Of a stretch of DNA of 48,491 nt, positions 7,601-16,146 are shown piece by piece (position 1 is the stretch's first letter; each line of letters starts with the position of its first letter). Source of the stretch: a virus; the IMG/VR virus record IMGVR_UViG_3300046733_000716, positions 1 to 48,491 of that record; one strand, 5' to 3'. Made by a program: the position numbers and the translations under genes. The notes beneath the pieces were generated by a model that did no database searches, was not told the DNA's origin, and saw only the letters and a list, made by a program, of their open reading frames with translations.

Positions 7601-8265
7601 CGTTTACGGCTTTAGATCTAAACATAACAGATGAAGACAGAAAAGCCATGTATAACGAAGTAATGTCCGTTGACGATAGTTATTGGCACTACAACGAATT
7701 TCGTGGATGCAAAATGTTACCTGTATTTAATGCAGGCGGCCAACTTGGTGGAAATGCAGAAGGCAAGAATACAAGACATGGTGATTTTGCATACACTGAA
7801 CCAGCACAGAAGTGGACATTTACACAAAAACTTTTAGAAGAAAAAGTATTCCCATGGATGGAACCACTTGGCAGAGTTACTATATTAAGAACACCTGCAG
7901 GCTATGGATTAAATGTACATTTAGATAGCAAGGTTGACGAAATAGGTACACTACAACATAAATTTAGAATTGTATTAAACGGTGATGTTGATAAATTATA
8001 TTTTATAGATAAAAAACATAACAAAGTCTATATTCCACAAAATTATACTACGTATGTACTAGATGGTAGTCATCCACATGCACTTGAACCTGGTACAGAA
8101 GAAAAAGTTACATTGTGTATAGGAGCACCATGGACTGGACAACCAACAGAAAAATATATTGACTTGGTTAACAACTCGTTGTATAATATGAAAGTTAGTA
8201 GACCAGACAATTTAAAAGAAAATTGGACTGATCCTTTCTGGAAAATGGAAACTGTTAATGTATAA
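7597..8265 (+). CDS. Asp/Asn beta-hydroxylase-like 2OG-Fe(II) oxygenase
   Basis: A 222-residue protein with the double-stranded beta-helix signature of 2-oxoglutarate oxygenases: H108-x-D110 in LNVHLDSK, a downstream His (HPHALEPG, residues 159-165), and an Arg in HKFRIVLNG that resembles the aspartyl hydroxylase class. Such enzymes hydroxylate protein side chains or small molecules using Fe(II), oxygen and 2-oxoglutarate. The substrate is unknown. The start overlaps the previous stop (ATGA), and the stop overlaps the next start (ATGTATAA), so it is coupled to replication genes. Confidence 0.65.
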   Translation: MTFTALDLNITDEDRKAMYNEVMSVDDSYWHYNEFRGCKMLPVFNAGGQLGGNAEGKNTRHGDFAYTEPAQKWTFTQKLLEEKVFPWMEPLGRVTILRTPAGYGLNVHLDSKVDEIGTLQHKFRIVLNGDVDKLYFIDKKHNKVYIPQNYTTYVLDGSHPHALEPGTEEKVTLCIGAPWTGQPTEKYIDLVNNSLYNMKVSRPDNLKENWTDPFWKMETVNV

Positions 8266-8929
8266 ATGTAATTACTGTAATAAAACATTCAAAAAAGAAA
8301 GTACACTAGCGGTACATATGTGTGAACAAAAACGTAGGTTCATGCAAAAAAGTGAACAACATGTTCAGCTCGGATTTAGAGCATTTCAATTATTTTACAA
8401 GATAGGAACAAATTCAAAAAATGAAAAAAGCTACGAAGATTTTGCAAAGAGTCAATACTACATTGGCTTCTGTAAGTTTGGCTATTATTGCCGCGACATT
8501 GGTATCGATGATGTACCGGCTTATGCAACTTGGTTAGTAAGAAATCAAGTAAGACTTGATCACTGGTGTAAGGACAAGCAATTTACACTATGGATGAAAG
8601 AACGTTTAAGAACTGAGTCAGTAGACAGAGCAGTAGAACGTACTATTTTATTTTTACAAACATGGGCAAAAGAAAACAACACAACATATAATAATTATTT
8701 TGAGATAGTATCACCTAACTTAGCAGTATTTCATATTTGTAGTGGAAAGATTTCGCCTTGGGTACTATTTAATAGTATGGCAGCACAAGGATTAATCGAT
8801 AGATTTAATCCTGAACAAATTAAAATGGTTACTGATTATTTAGAAATAGATTATTGGGAACGTGCAATGAAAGTAAATCCACAAGACACTAAATGGGTAA
8901 AAGAAATAATGGAGCAAGCAACTATATGA
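8258..8929 (+). CDS. Conserved phage protein with an N-terminal zinc finger
   Basis: A 223-residue protein. Residues 3-20 (YKCNYCNKTFKKESTLAVHM) form a C2H2-like finger with Cys-x2-Cys and a His, followed by another Cys and the basic KRRFMQ. The rest is helical with many Trp and Tyr residues (WVLFNSMAAQGLIDRFNPEQ). The zinc finger suggests nucleic-acid or protein contact. Proteins with this organisation occur in marine T4-like phages without known function. It overlaps the hydroxylase-like gene at 8258-8265 and a tiny membrane ORF at 8926. Confidence 0.75.
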   Translation: MYKCNYCNKTFKKESTLAVHMCEQKRRFMQKSEQHVQLGFRAFQLFYKIGTNSKNEKSYEDFAKSQYYIGFCKFGYYCRDIGIDDVPAYATWLVRNQVRLDHWCKDKQFTLWMKERLRTESVDRAVERTILFLQTWAKENNTTYNNYFEIVSPNLAVFHICSGKISPWVLFNSMAAQGLIDRFNPEQIKMVTDYLEIDYWERAMKVNPQDTKWVKEIMEQATI

Positions 8930-9018
8930 TATTGTCAATACTTTACATATTAGCATGTTTTGCATTACCAGTATATATGTTGTATAAAATGAATAAGGAG
9001 AAACCAGATGATCGTTAA
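8926..9018 (+). CDS. Tiny single-pass membrane peptide
   Basis: A 30-residue ORF, MILSILYILACFALPVYMLY followed by a charged KMNKEKPDDR tail. It starts in an ATGA overlap with the preceding stop, and its stop lies inside the next gene's start region (ATGATCGTTAA). One membrane helix covers most of it. The exact fit between two coupled genes makes it likely to be translated. Function unknown. Confidence 0.5.
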   Translation: MILSILYILACFALPVYMLYKMNKEKPDDR

Positions 9019-9592
9019 TACTGATATTGACATTGATGTAGCAAATAGAGACAAGCTACTTAAAATTATTAATGGAATACCAGCAATGATTGCACGTGAT
9101 AACAAACAAGTTAAGCACAACACTGGCGTATACTTTCATGACATTCCTAGCAACCCGTTTACAGGCATGGCTACAATTGATCATAAAGAAGCCGAAAGCA
9201 TGGGTTACTTTAAGATTGATATACTTAATGTTGGCTTATATAAAAAGATAGAATCTAAAAAACAATTAGATGATTTACTAGCAATGAAACCAATGTGGGA
9301 GTTGTTAGAACATAAAGAAGTAGTAGAGCAATGTTTTCATATTCATAAACACTTTGCTATTGTTGGACAAATGAAACCAAAAAGTGTTGAACAAATGGCG
9401 GCTGTTTTGGCTATCATTAGACCAGCCAAAAGATATTTAATTGGTAAAGATTGGAATACCATTAATTCGGAAGTATGGGTTAAGCCTACAAATGGCGAAT
9501 ATTATTTCAAAAAAGCACATGCCCATGCGTATGCAATGGCTATTGTATTACAATTAAATATGCTTGCTACTGGTTTTTCTTTACAAGATTAA
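9008..9592 (+). CDS. DnaE-like mini protein (fragment-like relative of DNA polymerase III alpha)
   Basis: A 194-residue protein whose blocks follow the order of a bacterial DnaE segment. HNTGVYFHDIPSNPF resembles the HAGGVVI block, ESMGYFKIDILNVGLYKKI resembles GLVKFDFLGLRTLTII, MAAVLAIIRPAKRYLIG resembles the LYRPGPMQSG block, and FKKAHAHAYAMAIVLQL resembles FNKSHAAAYALVSYQT. The PHP domain, the palm aspartates and the C-terminal beta-binding/OB parts are absent, so it should not polymerise DNA alone. It has a good AAGGAG ribosome site. Its 3' end overlaps the convergent minus-strand gene by 26 bases. It could bind DNA or mimic a host polymerase region. Confidence 0.6.
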   Translation: MIVNTDIDIDVANRDKLLKIINGIPAMIARDNKQVKHNTGVYFHDIPSNPFTGMATIDHKEAESMGYFKIDILNVGLYKKIESKKQLDDLLAMKPMWELLEHKEVVEQCFHIHKHFAIVGQMKPKSVEQMAAVLAIIRPAKRYLIGKDWNTINSEVWVKPTNGEYYFKKAHAHAYAMAIVLQLNMLATGFSLQD

Positions 9593-9938
9593 TACTTCTA
9601 CGTTTGATACGTTTAGTAATGCTATTACTTAATCTTACTTCCGGTCCTGCAATTACGTCCATCTGTTTAACATTAAAACTTTGTACACAATATTGGAAAT
9701 TCCATCTATTAAGCAATGCAATATTAATAGGTAACTTTCTATTAGTTTCCCACCACCATTCTTCGCCAAGTTCTAAGAACTTTGCTTTTTCGGTAGTTTC
9801 GTTTAATCGATCGTAGACATACATGCTCGCAACATGGTTATCTATATTTTGGATTATACCTAGATACTCGTTGCCAGCATACTCTACCACGGTAAGGAAC
9901 GGATATTCGTCCAAGAGTCTCTGATGTTTTGTTTGCAT
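9567..9938 (-). CDS. Conserved hypothetical protein, only minus-strand gene
   Basis: A 123-residue basic protein of unknown function. The start (MQTKHQRLLDEYPFLTVVEY) is fixed by a late promoter six bases upstream. The N-terminal half is beta-rich (YLGIIQNIDNHVASMYVYD) and contains an EEWWWETN cluster; the end is strongly basic (SITKRIKRRSINLVKKNQ), suggesting nucleic-acid contact. No competing + strand gene with good features exists here. Its 3' end overlaps the DnaE-like gene by 26 bases, so late antisense transcription could reach that gene. Confidence 0.7.
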   Translation of the reverse strand: MQTKHQRLLDEYPFLTVVEYAGNEYLGIIQNIDNHVASMYVYDRLNETTEKAKFLELGEEWWWETNRKLPINIALLNRWNFQYCVQSFNVKQMDVIAGPEVRLSNSITKRIKRRSINLVKKNQ

Positions 9939-9944
9939 TACTTC

Positions 9945-9952
9945 TATTTATG
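9945..9952 (-). promoter_or_regulatory. T4-type late promoter on the minus strand
   Basis: Read on the minus strand, CATAAATA is followed by six bases and the ATG at 9938. It predicts an almost leaderless late message for the minus-strand gene. Confidence 0.7.
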
Positions 9953-9974
9953 CTTTCAAAATCTGGTACTATTT

Positions 9975-9982
9975 GATAAATA
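9975..9982 (+). promoter_or_regulatory. T4-type late promoter
   Basis: GATAAATA 19 bases upstream of the ATG at 10002, with CAGGAG between. It is divergent from the minus-strand late promoter, so 9939-10001 is a bidirectional late control region. Confidence 0.7.
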
Positions 9983-10001
9983 CAATACAGGAGTCTAACA
10001 C

Positions 10002-10835
10002 ATGTCAAATTACGGAACAACATATAATATAAACCAAACAGGCGAATTATACGCATTAGAAGACCACGGTTCAGCACCAGGACTAGGAAAGTATGCAAGT
10101 GCAAAAGGCACCGCAGTTAATAGTCCAGTTAATTATAGATTCTTAAAATTATTCCGTGGCTTTGATAATGAGTTTTTCTTTTTTGTAAAGAATCAAGATA
10201 GAAAACCTATTATGTTACATGGTACTACAATGCAAGTATCGTTAATTGATAGAAGCGACAGATCAACTGTAATAAGTAAAAAAGCAATTATAACTGATTA
10301 CGATGCAGGATCTGTAAAAGTAGTAATAACAAGTGGTGAGAGTGGATTATTTTCACAAGGGTTATACGACCTAGTGTTTAGTTACACAACTGACCAAGGT
10401 TTAGTAGTTCCTATGTATTGTGATTTGAATATGAGACCCAACTATACAGTTGAATGTTCAGAAGAAGGCGATGCATTACCACTTACTACACAGATCAATG
10501 ATTCATTTACTACACAAATAATCAACACTGATACATACTATTTTAGTAGTGCATTACGTGCAACTGGTTACTATAATAAGCCAAACGGACTTATTACTAT
10601 TGCTGTTTATGGAACAGGATATACTGGTAATTTTTGGGTACAAGGTGCATTAAGTGAAAACCCACTAGAAAGCGACTGGTTTGATATTACTTTAGGTACA
10701 TATACACAACCATTCTATCCATATAACGGACATACTGGAATAGATCCGTGGACATTCCGTACAAATGTTAAATATATTAGAACAAAACACACTCAACCGA
10801 CAGGAACACTTGACAAAGTTATAGTTAGAGTGTAA
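10002..10835 (+). CDS. Probable virion protein (beta-rich, late)
   Basis: A 277-residue protein that is almost entirely beta in character, with many Thr, Tyr, Gly and Asn residues, no signal peptide and no membrane segment. The first half (FFFFVKNQDRKPIMLHGTTM, then VSLIDRSDRSTVISKKA) reads like an immunoglobulin-like or baseplate/fibre attachment domain. The second half (FWVQGALSENPLESDWFDIT) resembles a carbohydrate-binding type sandwich. A late promoter with a clear ribosome site supports a structural role. The exact virion location cannot be told. Primase follows after only 9 bases. Confidence 0.6.
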   Translation: MSNYGTTYNINQTGELYALEDHGSAPGLGKYASAKGTAVNSPVNYRFLKLFRGFDNEFFFFVKNQDRKPIMLHGTTMQVSLIDRSDRSTVISKKAIITDYDAGSVKVVITSGESGLFSQGLYDLVFSYTTDQGLVVPMYCDLNMRPNYTVECSEEGDALPLTTQINDSFTTQIINTDTYYFSSALRATGYYNKPNGLITIAVYGTGYTGNFWVQGALSENPLESDWFDITLGTYTQPFYPYNGHTGIDPWTFRTNVKYIRTKHTQPTGTLDKVIVRV

Positions 10836-10844
10836 TATATACAC

Positions 10845-11858
10845 ATGGCTTTAATGAATACATACGTGAGAACTCTGGTTCCGGTTAACTGGCGGTCTAG
10901 TCCTAGTGGCTGGATTAGTGGTAACTGTCCGATGTGTGTACGCAATGGACAAGCAAGACCAGATAAGAAAGGCAGAGGCGGTTTCTTATTTGATGATGAT
11001 AAGTTTCAATATAATTGTTTTAATTGTAATTATAAAACAGGCTGGAGTCCACAAAGCAAAATTACTGTAAGATTAAAAAATCTACTAGTTACACTTGGTG
11101 CTGATGAAAGCGATATACAACGTATACAGTTAGAATTATTACGTGAACAAGATGTAGAAACGTTATTAATAAAAACAGAAAAACGTAAAAATTTAGTTAT
11201 TGATTGGGATGAGAAAAAACTCCCAGATGACGCAAAACCTTTTATGGACTTTACAGAGCCAGATGCAGATTGGACAGAAGCAGTAGCATACTTAACAGAT
11301 CGTGGATTTGATGTAACTGATTCTAGATTTATGTGGAGCCCAAGTAAACAACATGGAAGAGTAAACAAAAGATTTATATTACCATTTACATATAAAGGTA
11401 AGGTAGTTGGCTATACAGCAAGATGGGCAGGAAATACTATTCCTAACGGAATGCCTAAATATTATAATCAACAACCAAAGAAAGACTTTGTATATGGATT
11501 AGATAAACAAACTAGTGATAAGCAATTTGTTATTGTAACTGAAGGGCAACTTGATGCTATAGTTACAGACGGGTGTGCAATTGGTAGTAATAATATAAAT
11601 GATGAACAAGCAGATATACTACATAGTTTAGAAAAACAAATTATAGTATTACCTGATGCAGACGAAGCTGGTAAACTAATGTGTAAATCAGCTATAAAGA
11701 ACGGTTGGATGGTAGCATTTCCCGAGTGGAATGACTGTAAAGATGCAAGTGATGCCTTGACAAAATACGGAAGATTGTATACAATAACAAGTATAATAGA
11801 TAGTGCTGAAAAGAATCCAACTAAAATTGAACTATTAATGAGAAAGTATTGTAAATGA
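10845..11858 (+). CDS. 61: DNA primase gp61
   Basis: This protein makes RNA primers for lagging-strand synthesis with the gp41 helicase. It has 337 residues (T4 gp61 342). The N-terminal zinc ribbon uses C28, C31, C58 and C61 (CPMC ... CFNC). The TOPRIM fold is visible as VIVTEGQLDAI and VLPDADEAGK, which carry the catalytic acidic residues. It overlaps the helicase start (ATGA), as expected for the two halves of the T4 primosome. Confidence 0.93.
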   Translation: MALMNTYVRTLVPVNWRSSPSGWISGNCPMCVRNGQARPDKKGRGGFLFDDDKFQYNCFNCNYKTGWSPQSKITVRLKNLLVTLGADESDIQRIQLELLREQDVETLLIKTEKRKNLVIDWDEKKLPDDAKPFMDFTEPDADWTEAVAYLTDRGFDVTDSRFMWSPSKQHGRVNKRFILPFTYKGKVVGYTARWAGNTIPNGMPKYYNQQPKKDFVYGLDKQTSDKQFVIVTEGQLDAIVTDGCAIGSNNINDEQADILHSLEKQIIVLPDADEAGKLMCKSAIKNGWMVAFPEWNDCKDASDALTKYGRLYTITSIIDSAEKNPTKIELLMRKYCK

Positions 11859-13258
11859 CAGAACAAGCAAAAGAATATAATATAGATCTACAACGATTAT
11901 TTGTAGAATTTTTAGCACAAGATAAAGATCTGTTTGCTAGAATAAATGGCATTTTAGATCCTGAATACTTTGATAGAGAATTACGCAAGGGTGTAGAATT
12001 TATAAAAGAACATGCAGTAGGATATAGTGCATTACCTACACGTGAACAAATCTTAGCAACAACTGGGCTTGAATTACAAGAATTAAAAGATGTCGATGAT
12101 AGACATAAAAAATGGTTTATAGATGAGTTTGAAGTATTCTGTAGACACAAAGCATTAGAATCGGCAATTTTAAAAAGTGCAGATTTATTAGAAAAAGGTG
12201 ATTACGGGCCAGTAGAACGTATGGTAAAAGAAGCAGTACAAGTTGGACTTGCTAAACATATGGGAACAGACTATTGGGAATCACCAGCAGAACGTATTGA
12301 ACGTGTTCGTAATCAACGAGGCGGTACAAGTACAGGCTGGGCAGAAGTTGATAAGAAACTATATGGTGGATTTAATAGAGGTGAATTGAATATATTTGCT
12401 GCACCATCTGGTGGTGGTAAAAGTTTATTCTTACAAAACTTAGGATTAAATTGGGCACTAGCAGGATTAAACGTTGTATACGTTAGTTTAGAACTTAGTG
12501 AAGAATTATGTAGTATGCGATTAGATAGTATGTTAACAGGCATGAATACACGTGATGTATTTAAAAATGCAGATGATGTAGATTTAAAAGTACGTATGCA
12601 AGGTAAAAATGCAGGTAAACTACAAATTGTACAATTACCTAACGGTATTACAATTAATGCTATTACTAGCTATTTGCGTGAATATGAAGTTAAGAATGAT
12701 ATTAAAATTGATGCAATTTGTATTGATTATTTAGACTTAATGATGCCAGCACAAAGTAAAGTTAATCCAAGTGATTTGTTTATTAAAGATAAGTTTGTAT
12801 CTGAAGAATTACGTAATTTTGCAGTAGAGCATGATATACTATTTGCAACAGCATCTCAGTTAAACAGAGCGGCAGTAGAAGAAGTAGAGTTTGATCACTC
12901 TCATATTGCTGGTGGTTTAAGTAAGATTCAGACAGCTGATAATGTAATTGGTATCTTTACAAGTCAAGCTATGCGTGAACGTGGACGTTATCAAATTCAG
13001 TTTATGAAAACACGTAGTAGTAGTGGTGTAGGGCAAAAAGTAGACTTAAAGTTTGATATTGCAGGATTACGTATTGAAGACTTGGATGAAGATGACGCAG
13101 GATCTACAATGAACCAACCTAGTGCTATGTTTGAGAAGATTAAAGCACAAAACAAAACAACACACCAAGAAAAGAATATTGCTGAAAATAGTGTGGTAGA
13201 AAACACTATAACAGGGCATGATAAACTTCGCAGTATGCTCAAAAGAAGTAATAGTTAG
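11855..13258 (+). CDS. 41: Replicative helicase gp41 (DnaB family)
   Basis: A hexameric 5'-3' helicase at the replication fork. It has 467 residues (T4 gp41 475). A helical N-terminal domain precedes a RecA-type core with Walker A (PSGGGKS near residues 186-192), Walker B (AICIDYLDLM), and the later FATASQLNRAA and LSKIQTADNVIGIF motifs of DnaB-like proteins. It is coupled to gp61 by a 4-base overlap. A late promoter lies at its end and serves the next genes. Confidence 0.95.
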   Translation: MTEQAKEYNIDLQRLFVEFLAQDKDLFARINGILDPEYFDRELRKGVEFIKEHAVGYSALPTREQILATTGLELQELKDVDDRHKKWFIDEFEVFCRHKALESAILKSADLLEKGDYGPVERMVKEAVQVGLAKHMGTDYWESPAERIERVRNQRGGTSTGWAEVDKKLYGGFNRGELNIFAAPSGGGKSLFLQNLGLNWALAGLNVVYVSLELSEELCSMRLDSMLTGMNTRDVFKNADDVDLKVRMQGKNAGKLQIVQLPNGITINAITSYLREYEVKNDIKIDAICIDYLDLMMPAQSKVNPSDLFIKDKFVSEELRNFAVEHDILFATASQLNRAAVEEVEFDHSHIAGGLSKIQTADNVIGIFTSQAMRERGRYQIQFMKTRSSSGVGQKVDLKFDIAGLRIEDLDEDDAGSTMNQPSAMFEKIKAQNKTTHQEKNIAENSVVENTITGHDKLRSMLKRSNS

Positions 13259-13265
13259 ATAAATA
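13258..13265 (+). promoter_or_regulatory. T4-type late promoter
   Basis: GATAAATA overlapping the helicase stop codon, 32 bases before the ATG at 13297, which has a CGGAG ribosome site. Confidence 0.65.
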
Positions 13266-13296
13266 CTACAAAGTAAACTTATTACGGAGAACAAAC

Positions 13297-13545
13297 ATGA
13301 AAAAACGTACTCGAAGTCTATTAGAAGAAATTAACTCGCTTGCTCCTCGCAAGGACAAGACCAGTATTCTGGAGAGCAAAGGTAATAATGCGATAAGTAG
13401 TATTATTAACATTCTTGAGATGATTGACTCTAACTATGACGAAGAGACTGCACAAGATCTTACTAAACGTATTATGTTAAGTATTAAAAATAGAGATGCA
13501 GAGCGTTTTAATCGTGGAGTTAAGAAAATTAGAGGCCCTAGATGA
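13297..13545 (+). CDS. Small conserved basic phage protein
   Basis: An 82-residue helical, basic protein (MKKRTRSLLEEINSLAPRKD ... VKKIRGPR). The central helix AISSIINILEMIDSNYDEET is amphipathic. It starts behind a late promoter and overlaps the next gene by ATGA, so it is co-expressed with the ligase-like protein. Function unknown; comparable short proteins with this style are common in marine T4-like phages. Confidence 0.7.
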   Translation: MKKRTRSLLEEINSLAPRKDKTSILESKGNNAISSIINILEMIDSNYDEETAQDLTKRIMLSIKNRDAERFNRGVKKIRGPR

Positions 13546-14735
13546 AAATAACAGATATTGTAGGAAGCAAAAAACGTAAACCTAGAAATTCCAGATTACA
13601 TAGATTAATTGGAAAGGATTTGTTTCAACCTGAAGCTAAAAAACTAAGTGAAGATGCACGTATACAGCACTTAGAAGATTTAATTCTATGGGATGCGTCA
13701 ACAGGTGCAAGAAAAGCAATTGCTACACTACATCAAGTAGAACAACAACCAAACACAGTTACTATTAAATGGGATGGGTCTCCAGCAGTTATATTTGGTC
13801 GTAATGAAAAAGGTGAGTTTATATTAACAGATAAAAGTGGATTTACTGCTAAAGGTTATGATGGTAAACCAACTAGTGCTGAAGGCTTAGAAAAAATGTT
13901 ATTTAATCGTCCTGGCGCAAGTAATGCTGATGCTACTAAAGCAGCAAACTATAAAGCATTTGCAGGTAAAATGAGAAGCATCTGGGATAAAGTAGAAGCA
14001 ACAGTACCGAGTGATTTTAGAGGTTATGTAATGGGCGATTTACTATGGTTTACAACACCAGATGTAAAAGAAAACAAATACACATTCACTCCTAATACAA
14101 CAACATATCAAGTTAAAATAGATAGCGAAGTTGGAAAGAAAATAGCAAGCAGTGATGTAGGTGTTGTAGTACACATGTCAATTGGACTTGACGGTGAAAA
14201 GAGTAAAGTTGATATGTCACAATTCCAAGGTGGACCAACATACATAATGCCACCTGTAATGGTACAAAAATCACCAGGTGTAGATATTCCAGCAGTTGAC
14301 GACTTAGAAAATTATTTAGATAAAAATGCACAAGCAATAGATAAATTGTTTGCAGTACCAGCAGAATTAAAAATGGCAGACTTTGGTAAGATACTTTATG
14401 CTTATATTAATAATAGTGTAAAAACAGGTAACTTAGATAATCTAGGAAGTACATTTCAAGAATATGTTGAAGGAAGTAAATTATCAAAACCAAAACAAGC
14501 ACGTCTTATGGAATACATAAATAGTAACATAGATGGGTTTAATGCAACTTTTAATTTTATTAAAGGAATTAAAAAAGTTAAAAATACAGTCATCCAAACC
14601 TTAGACGCACAAGACGCAGATGTAGAAGCATATACAAATGGACAACGTGGCGGAGAAGGTTATGTAGTTGACAAAGATGTTAAACTTGTTAATAGAGCAG
14701 GCTTTACGGCTGCGAACATGGCAAGGAATAATTAA
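13542..14735 (+). CDS. Nucleotidyltransferase/ligase-like protein (DUF6267-like)
   Basis: A 397-residue protein expressed from a late promoter. Its motifs resemble covalent nucleotidyltransferases (DNA and RNA ligases): motif I TIKWDGSPAVIFGR with K76, a motif III-like YVMGDLLWF (162-170), a possible motif IV as either DVGVVVH (205-211) or EGYVV (372-376), and a motif V-like VKLVNR (380-385). Only motif I is strong; the distance from III to the C-terminal IV-like motif is long and would need an insert of more than 100 residues. I relate it to DUF6267 from memory. It differs from the true DNA ligase at 38477 and could be an RNA ligase or capping-type enzyme, possibly carried in the virion. Confidence 0.55.
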   Translation: MKITDIVGSKKRKPRNSRLHRLIGKDLFQPEAKKLSEDARIQHLEDLILWDASTGARKAIATLHQVEQQPNTVTIKWDGSPAVIFGRNEKGEFILTDKSGFTAKGYDGKPTSAEGLEKMLFNRPGASNADATKAANYKAFAGKMRSIWDKVEATVPSDFRGYVMGDLLWFTTPDVKENKYTFTPNTTTYQVKIDSEVGKKIASSDVGVVVHMSIGLDGEKSKVDMSQFQGGPTYIMPPVMVQKSPGVDIPAVDDLENYLDKNAQAIDKLFAVPAELKMADFGKILYAYINNSVKTGNLDNLGSTFQEYVEGSKLSKPKQARLMEYINSNIDGFNATFNFIKGIKKVKNTVIQTLDAQDADVEAYTNGQRGGEGYVVDKDVKLVNRAGFTAANMARNN

Positions 14736-14933
14736 ATGTACAGTAAAGAATGTAAACTACATTTACAAAATGCAAACATGACACGTTGGCAACATTTTAA
14801 ACATGCAATAAGTATTGCATGGAGTTTAAAAAAAGCATCAATGGCAGTATTTGTACATGCCTTTGCTCCACGTTATTTTAAAACTTATGCAAGTGAAACG
14901 TGTGAATTAATAGCAATGGAGAAAAAACAATGA
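14736..14933 (+). CDS. DUF6356-like small membrane-associated protein
   Basis: A 65-residue protein. The pattern HLQNANMTRWQHFKHA, then a hydrophobic helix SIAWSLKKASMAVFVHAFAP, then a conserved-style SE pair (YASETCELI) matches the DUF6356 family known from alphaproteobacteria. One membrane segment is likely around residues 25-45. It begins directly after the stop of the ligase-like gene and overlaps the next start by ATGA. The family's function is not established. Confidence 0.6.
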   Translation: MYSKECKLHLQNANMTRWQHFKHAISIAWSLKKASMAVFVHAFAPRYFKTYASETCELIAMEKKQ

Positions 14934-15685
14934 CTAAGAAATATACATTGCAACAATATGCGGCTATGGAAGGTGGACATACAATGAATGATACTACTGA
15001 ACAATATTCATTTTTAAACACATTAGGCGAAGCCCGTATGTTTAAATCAAAACACCAAATTAGCAAAGAAGGTGCTAGAACTGTTACAGATCATTTTTTC
15101 GTAAGTATGTTAAGTTTATATGCTATGTCAAATGATTACAAGTACGCACCAGTTGCAAAAAATTATGCAAAAAATACAAACAGATTTGGAAATTATAATA
15201 GACCAAGTCCAAGTGGAACAGATATGTATCAGTCATTACATACAATTTTAAAACCAGAAGGATTAATAAATTCAGAAGCTGATAAATTACTTTTAAATAA
15301 AGTAAATCTTGATCAGCGTAAAATTAGAATGTTTATGAAGCAAATTGAAACTGGTAAAGTTAACCCAGGACAAGCACAAGCGTTTTTCTATAAATTAGAA
15401 AAGGATCTAGCAATACAAGATCCTAAACTAAGAGCGGCAAGACGTTTAGTAGGTGATTGGACTAATTTAACAACTAATCAGCAACAACTAGCGGCAACAC
15501 AAATTAATAAACATTTTAGACTAAATGCTAGACGCAGCGACTTGTTTCCTATCTTTTCCAAATATTCATCAGAATCAGGATTAGAAATTAATGACAAAGA
15601 AAAGCAAGGTATAGGGAAACGTATTGCACGTGGTGCAGCAGCGTTTGCAGCAGGTTATACTGCTGGTAAACTTACAGGCATGTAA
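14930..15685 (+). CDS. Hypothetical late protein, possibly virion-associated
   Basis: A 251-residue basic, mostly helical protein that I do not recognise. The C-terminus has an Ala/Gly-rich stretch (GAAAFAAGYTAGKLTG) like a membrane-inserting or glycine-zipper segment. It is coupled to the DUF6356-like gene by a 4-base overlap and is followed after 2 bases by another late gene. The context of late-type genes makes a virion or injected protein plausible. Confidence 0.6.
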   Translation: MTKKYTLQQYAAMEGGHTMNDTTEQYSFLNTLGEARMFKSKHQISKEGARTVTDHFFVSMLSLYAMSNDYKYAPVAKNYAKNTNRFGNYNRPSPSGTDMYQSLHTILKPEGLINSEADKLLLNKVNLDQRKIRMFMKQIETGKVNPGQAQAFFYKLEKDLAIQDPKLRAARRLVGDWTNLTTNQQQLAATQINKHFRLNARRSDLFPIFSKYSSESGLEINDKEKQGIGKRIARGAAAFAAGYTAGKLTGM

Positions 15686-15687
15686 TA

Positions 15688-16143
15688 ATGGGTGTAAGTA
15701 GACCGAACGAAGTTTTAACAGGGTCGACTGATTTCTATACAGTTTATACTTTAATAGATATTACAGACTCGGGCGTAGTTAGTCCTAAATCGGATGCAAA
15801 AGGATATTATCAAGCCCAAAATTTGAATACGTTTATACAAAGTGTAAGTTTACGTTCTCAACCAGTACTAAGTTCAGTTGAGTTTTTAGATGCACAAAAT
15901 TTAGACGATTATGACTTTGGTTCAGACTTTTCCGGAATACAGGATGTTTGGATATTAAAGTTTGCTAGTGAAACAGCAGACGCATGGAAATATAAAGAAA
16001 ACAACACTTATATGTTGGTAAAGGATTTTGATAAAATGCCAGTTCATACAATACTTGATGAAACGGCTAATATTAACCCTGAGATAGTAGATACTAGTAC
16101 AGTAAGCAAAAACACGTACTTTAACTATCGCCAAAACATATAA
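15688..16143 (+). CDS. Hypothetical late protein, probable virion component
   Basis: A 151-residue protein, beta-rich and acidic, with an N-terminus (MGVSRPNEVLTGSTDFYTVY) followed by repeated short strands. No membrane segment or enzyme motif is seen. It follows the previous gene after 2 bases, and its stop codon overlaps a perfect late promoter. The style fits small structural or neck/baseplate proteins, but no named homologue is recognised. Confidence 0.6.
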   Translation: MGVSRPNEVLTGSTDFYTVYTLIDITDSGVVSPKSDAKGYYQAQNLNTFIQSVSLRSQPVLSSVEFLDAQNLDDYDFGSDFSGIQDVWILKFASETADAWKYKENNTYMLVKDFDKMPVHTILDETANINPEIVDTSTVSKNTYFNYRQNI

Positions 16144-16146
16144 ATA
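16139..16146 (+). promoter_or_regulatory. Perfect T4 late promoter
   Basis: TATAAATA, the T4 consensus, overlapping the stop of the gene ending at 16143. It leaves a leader of about 65 bases before the ATG at 16217. Confidence 0.7.

Noticed and set aside
9008-9592. A working DNA polymerase III alpha subunit
   Set aside because: The PHP domain and palm catalytic aspartates are missing and the protein is only 194 residues.
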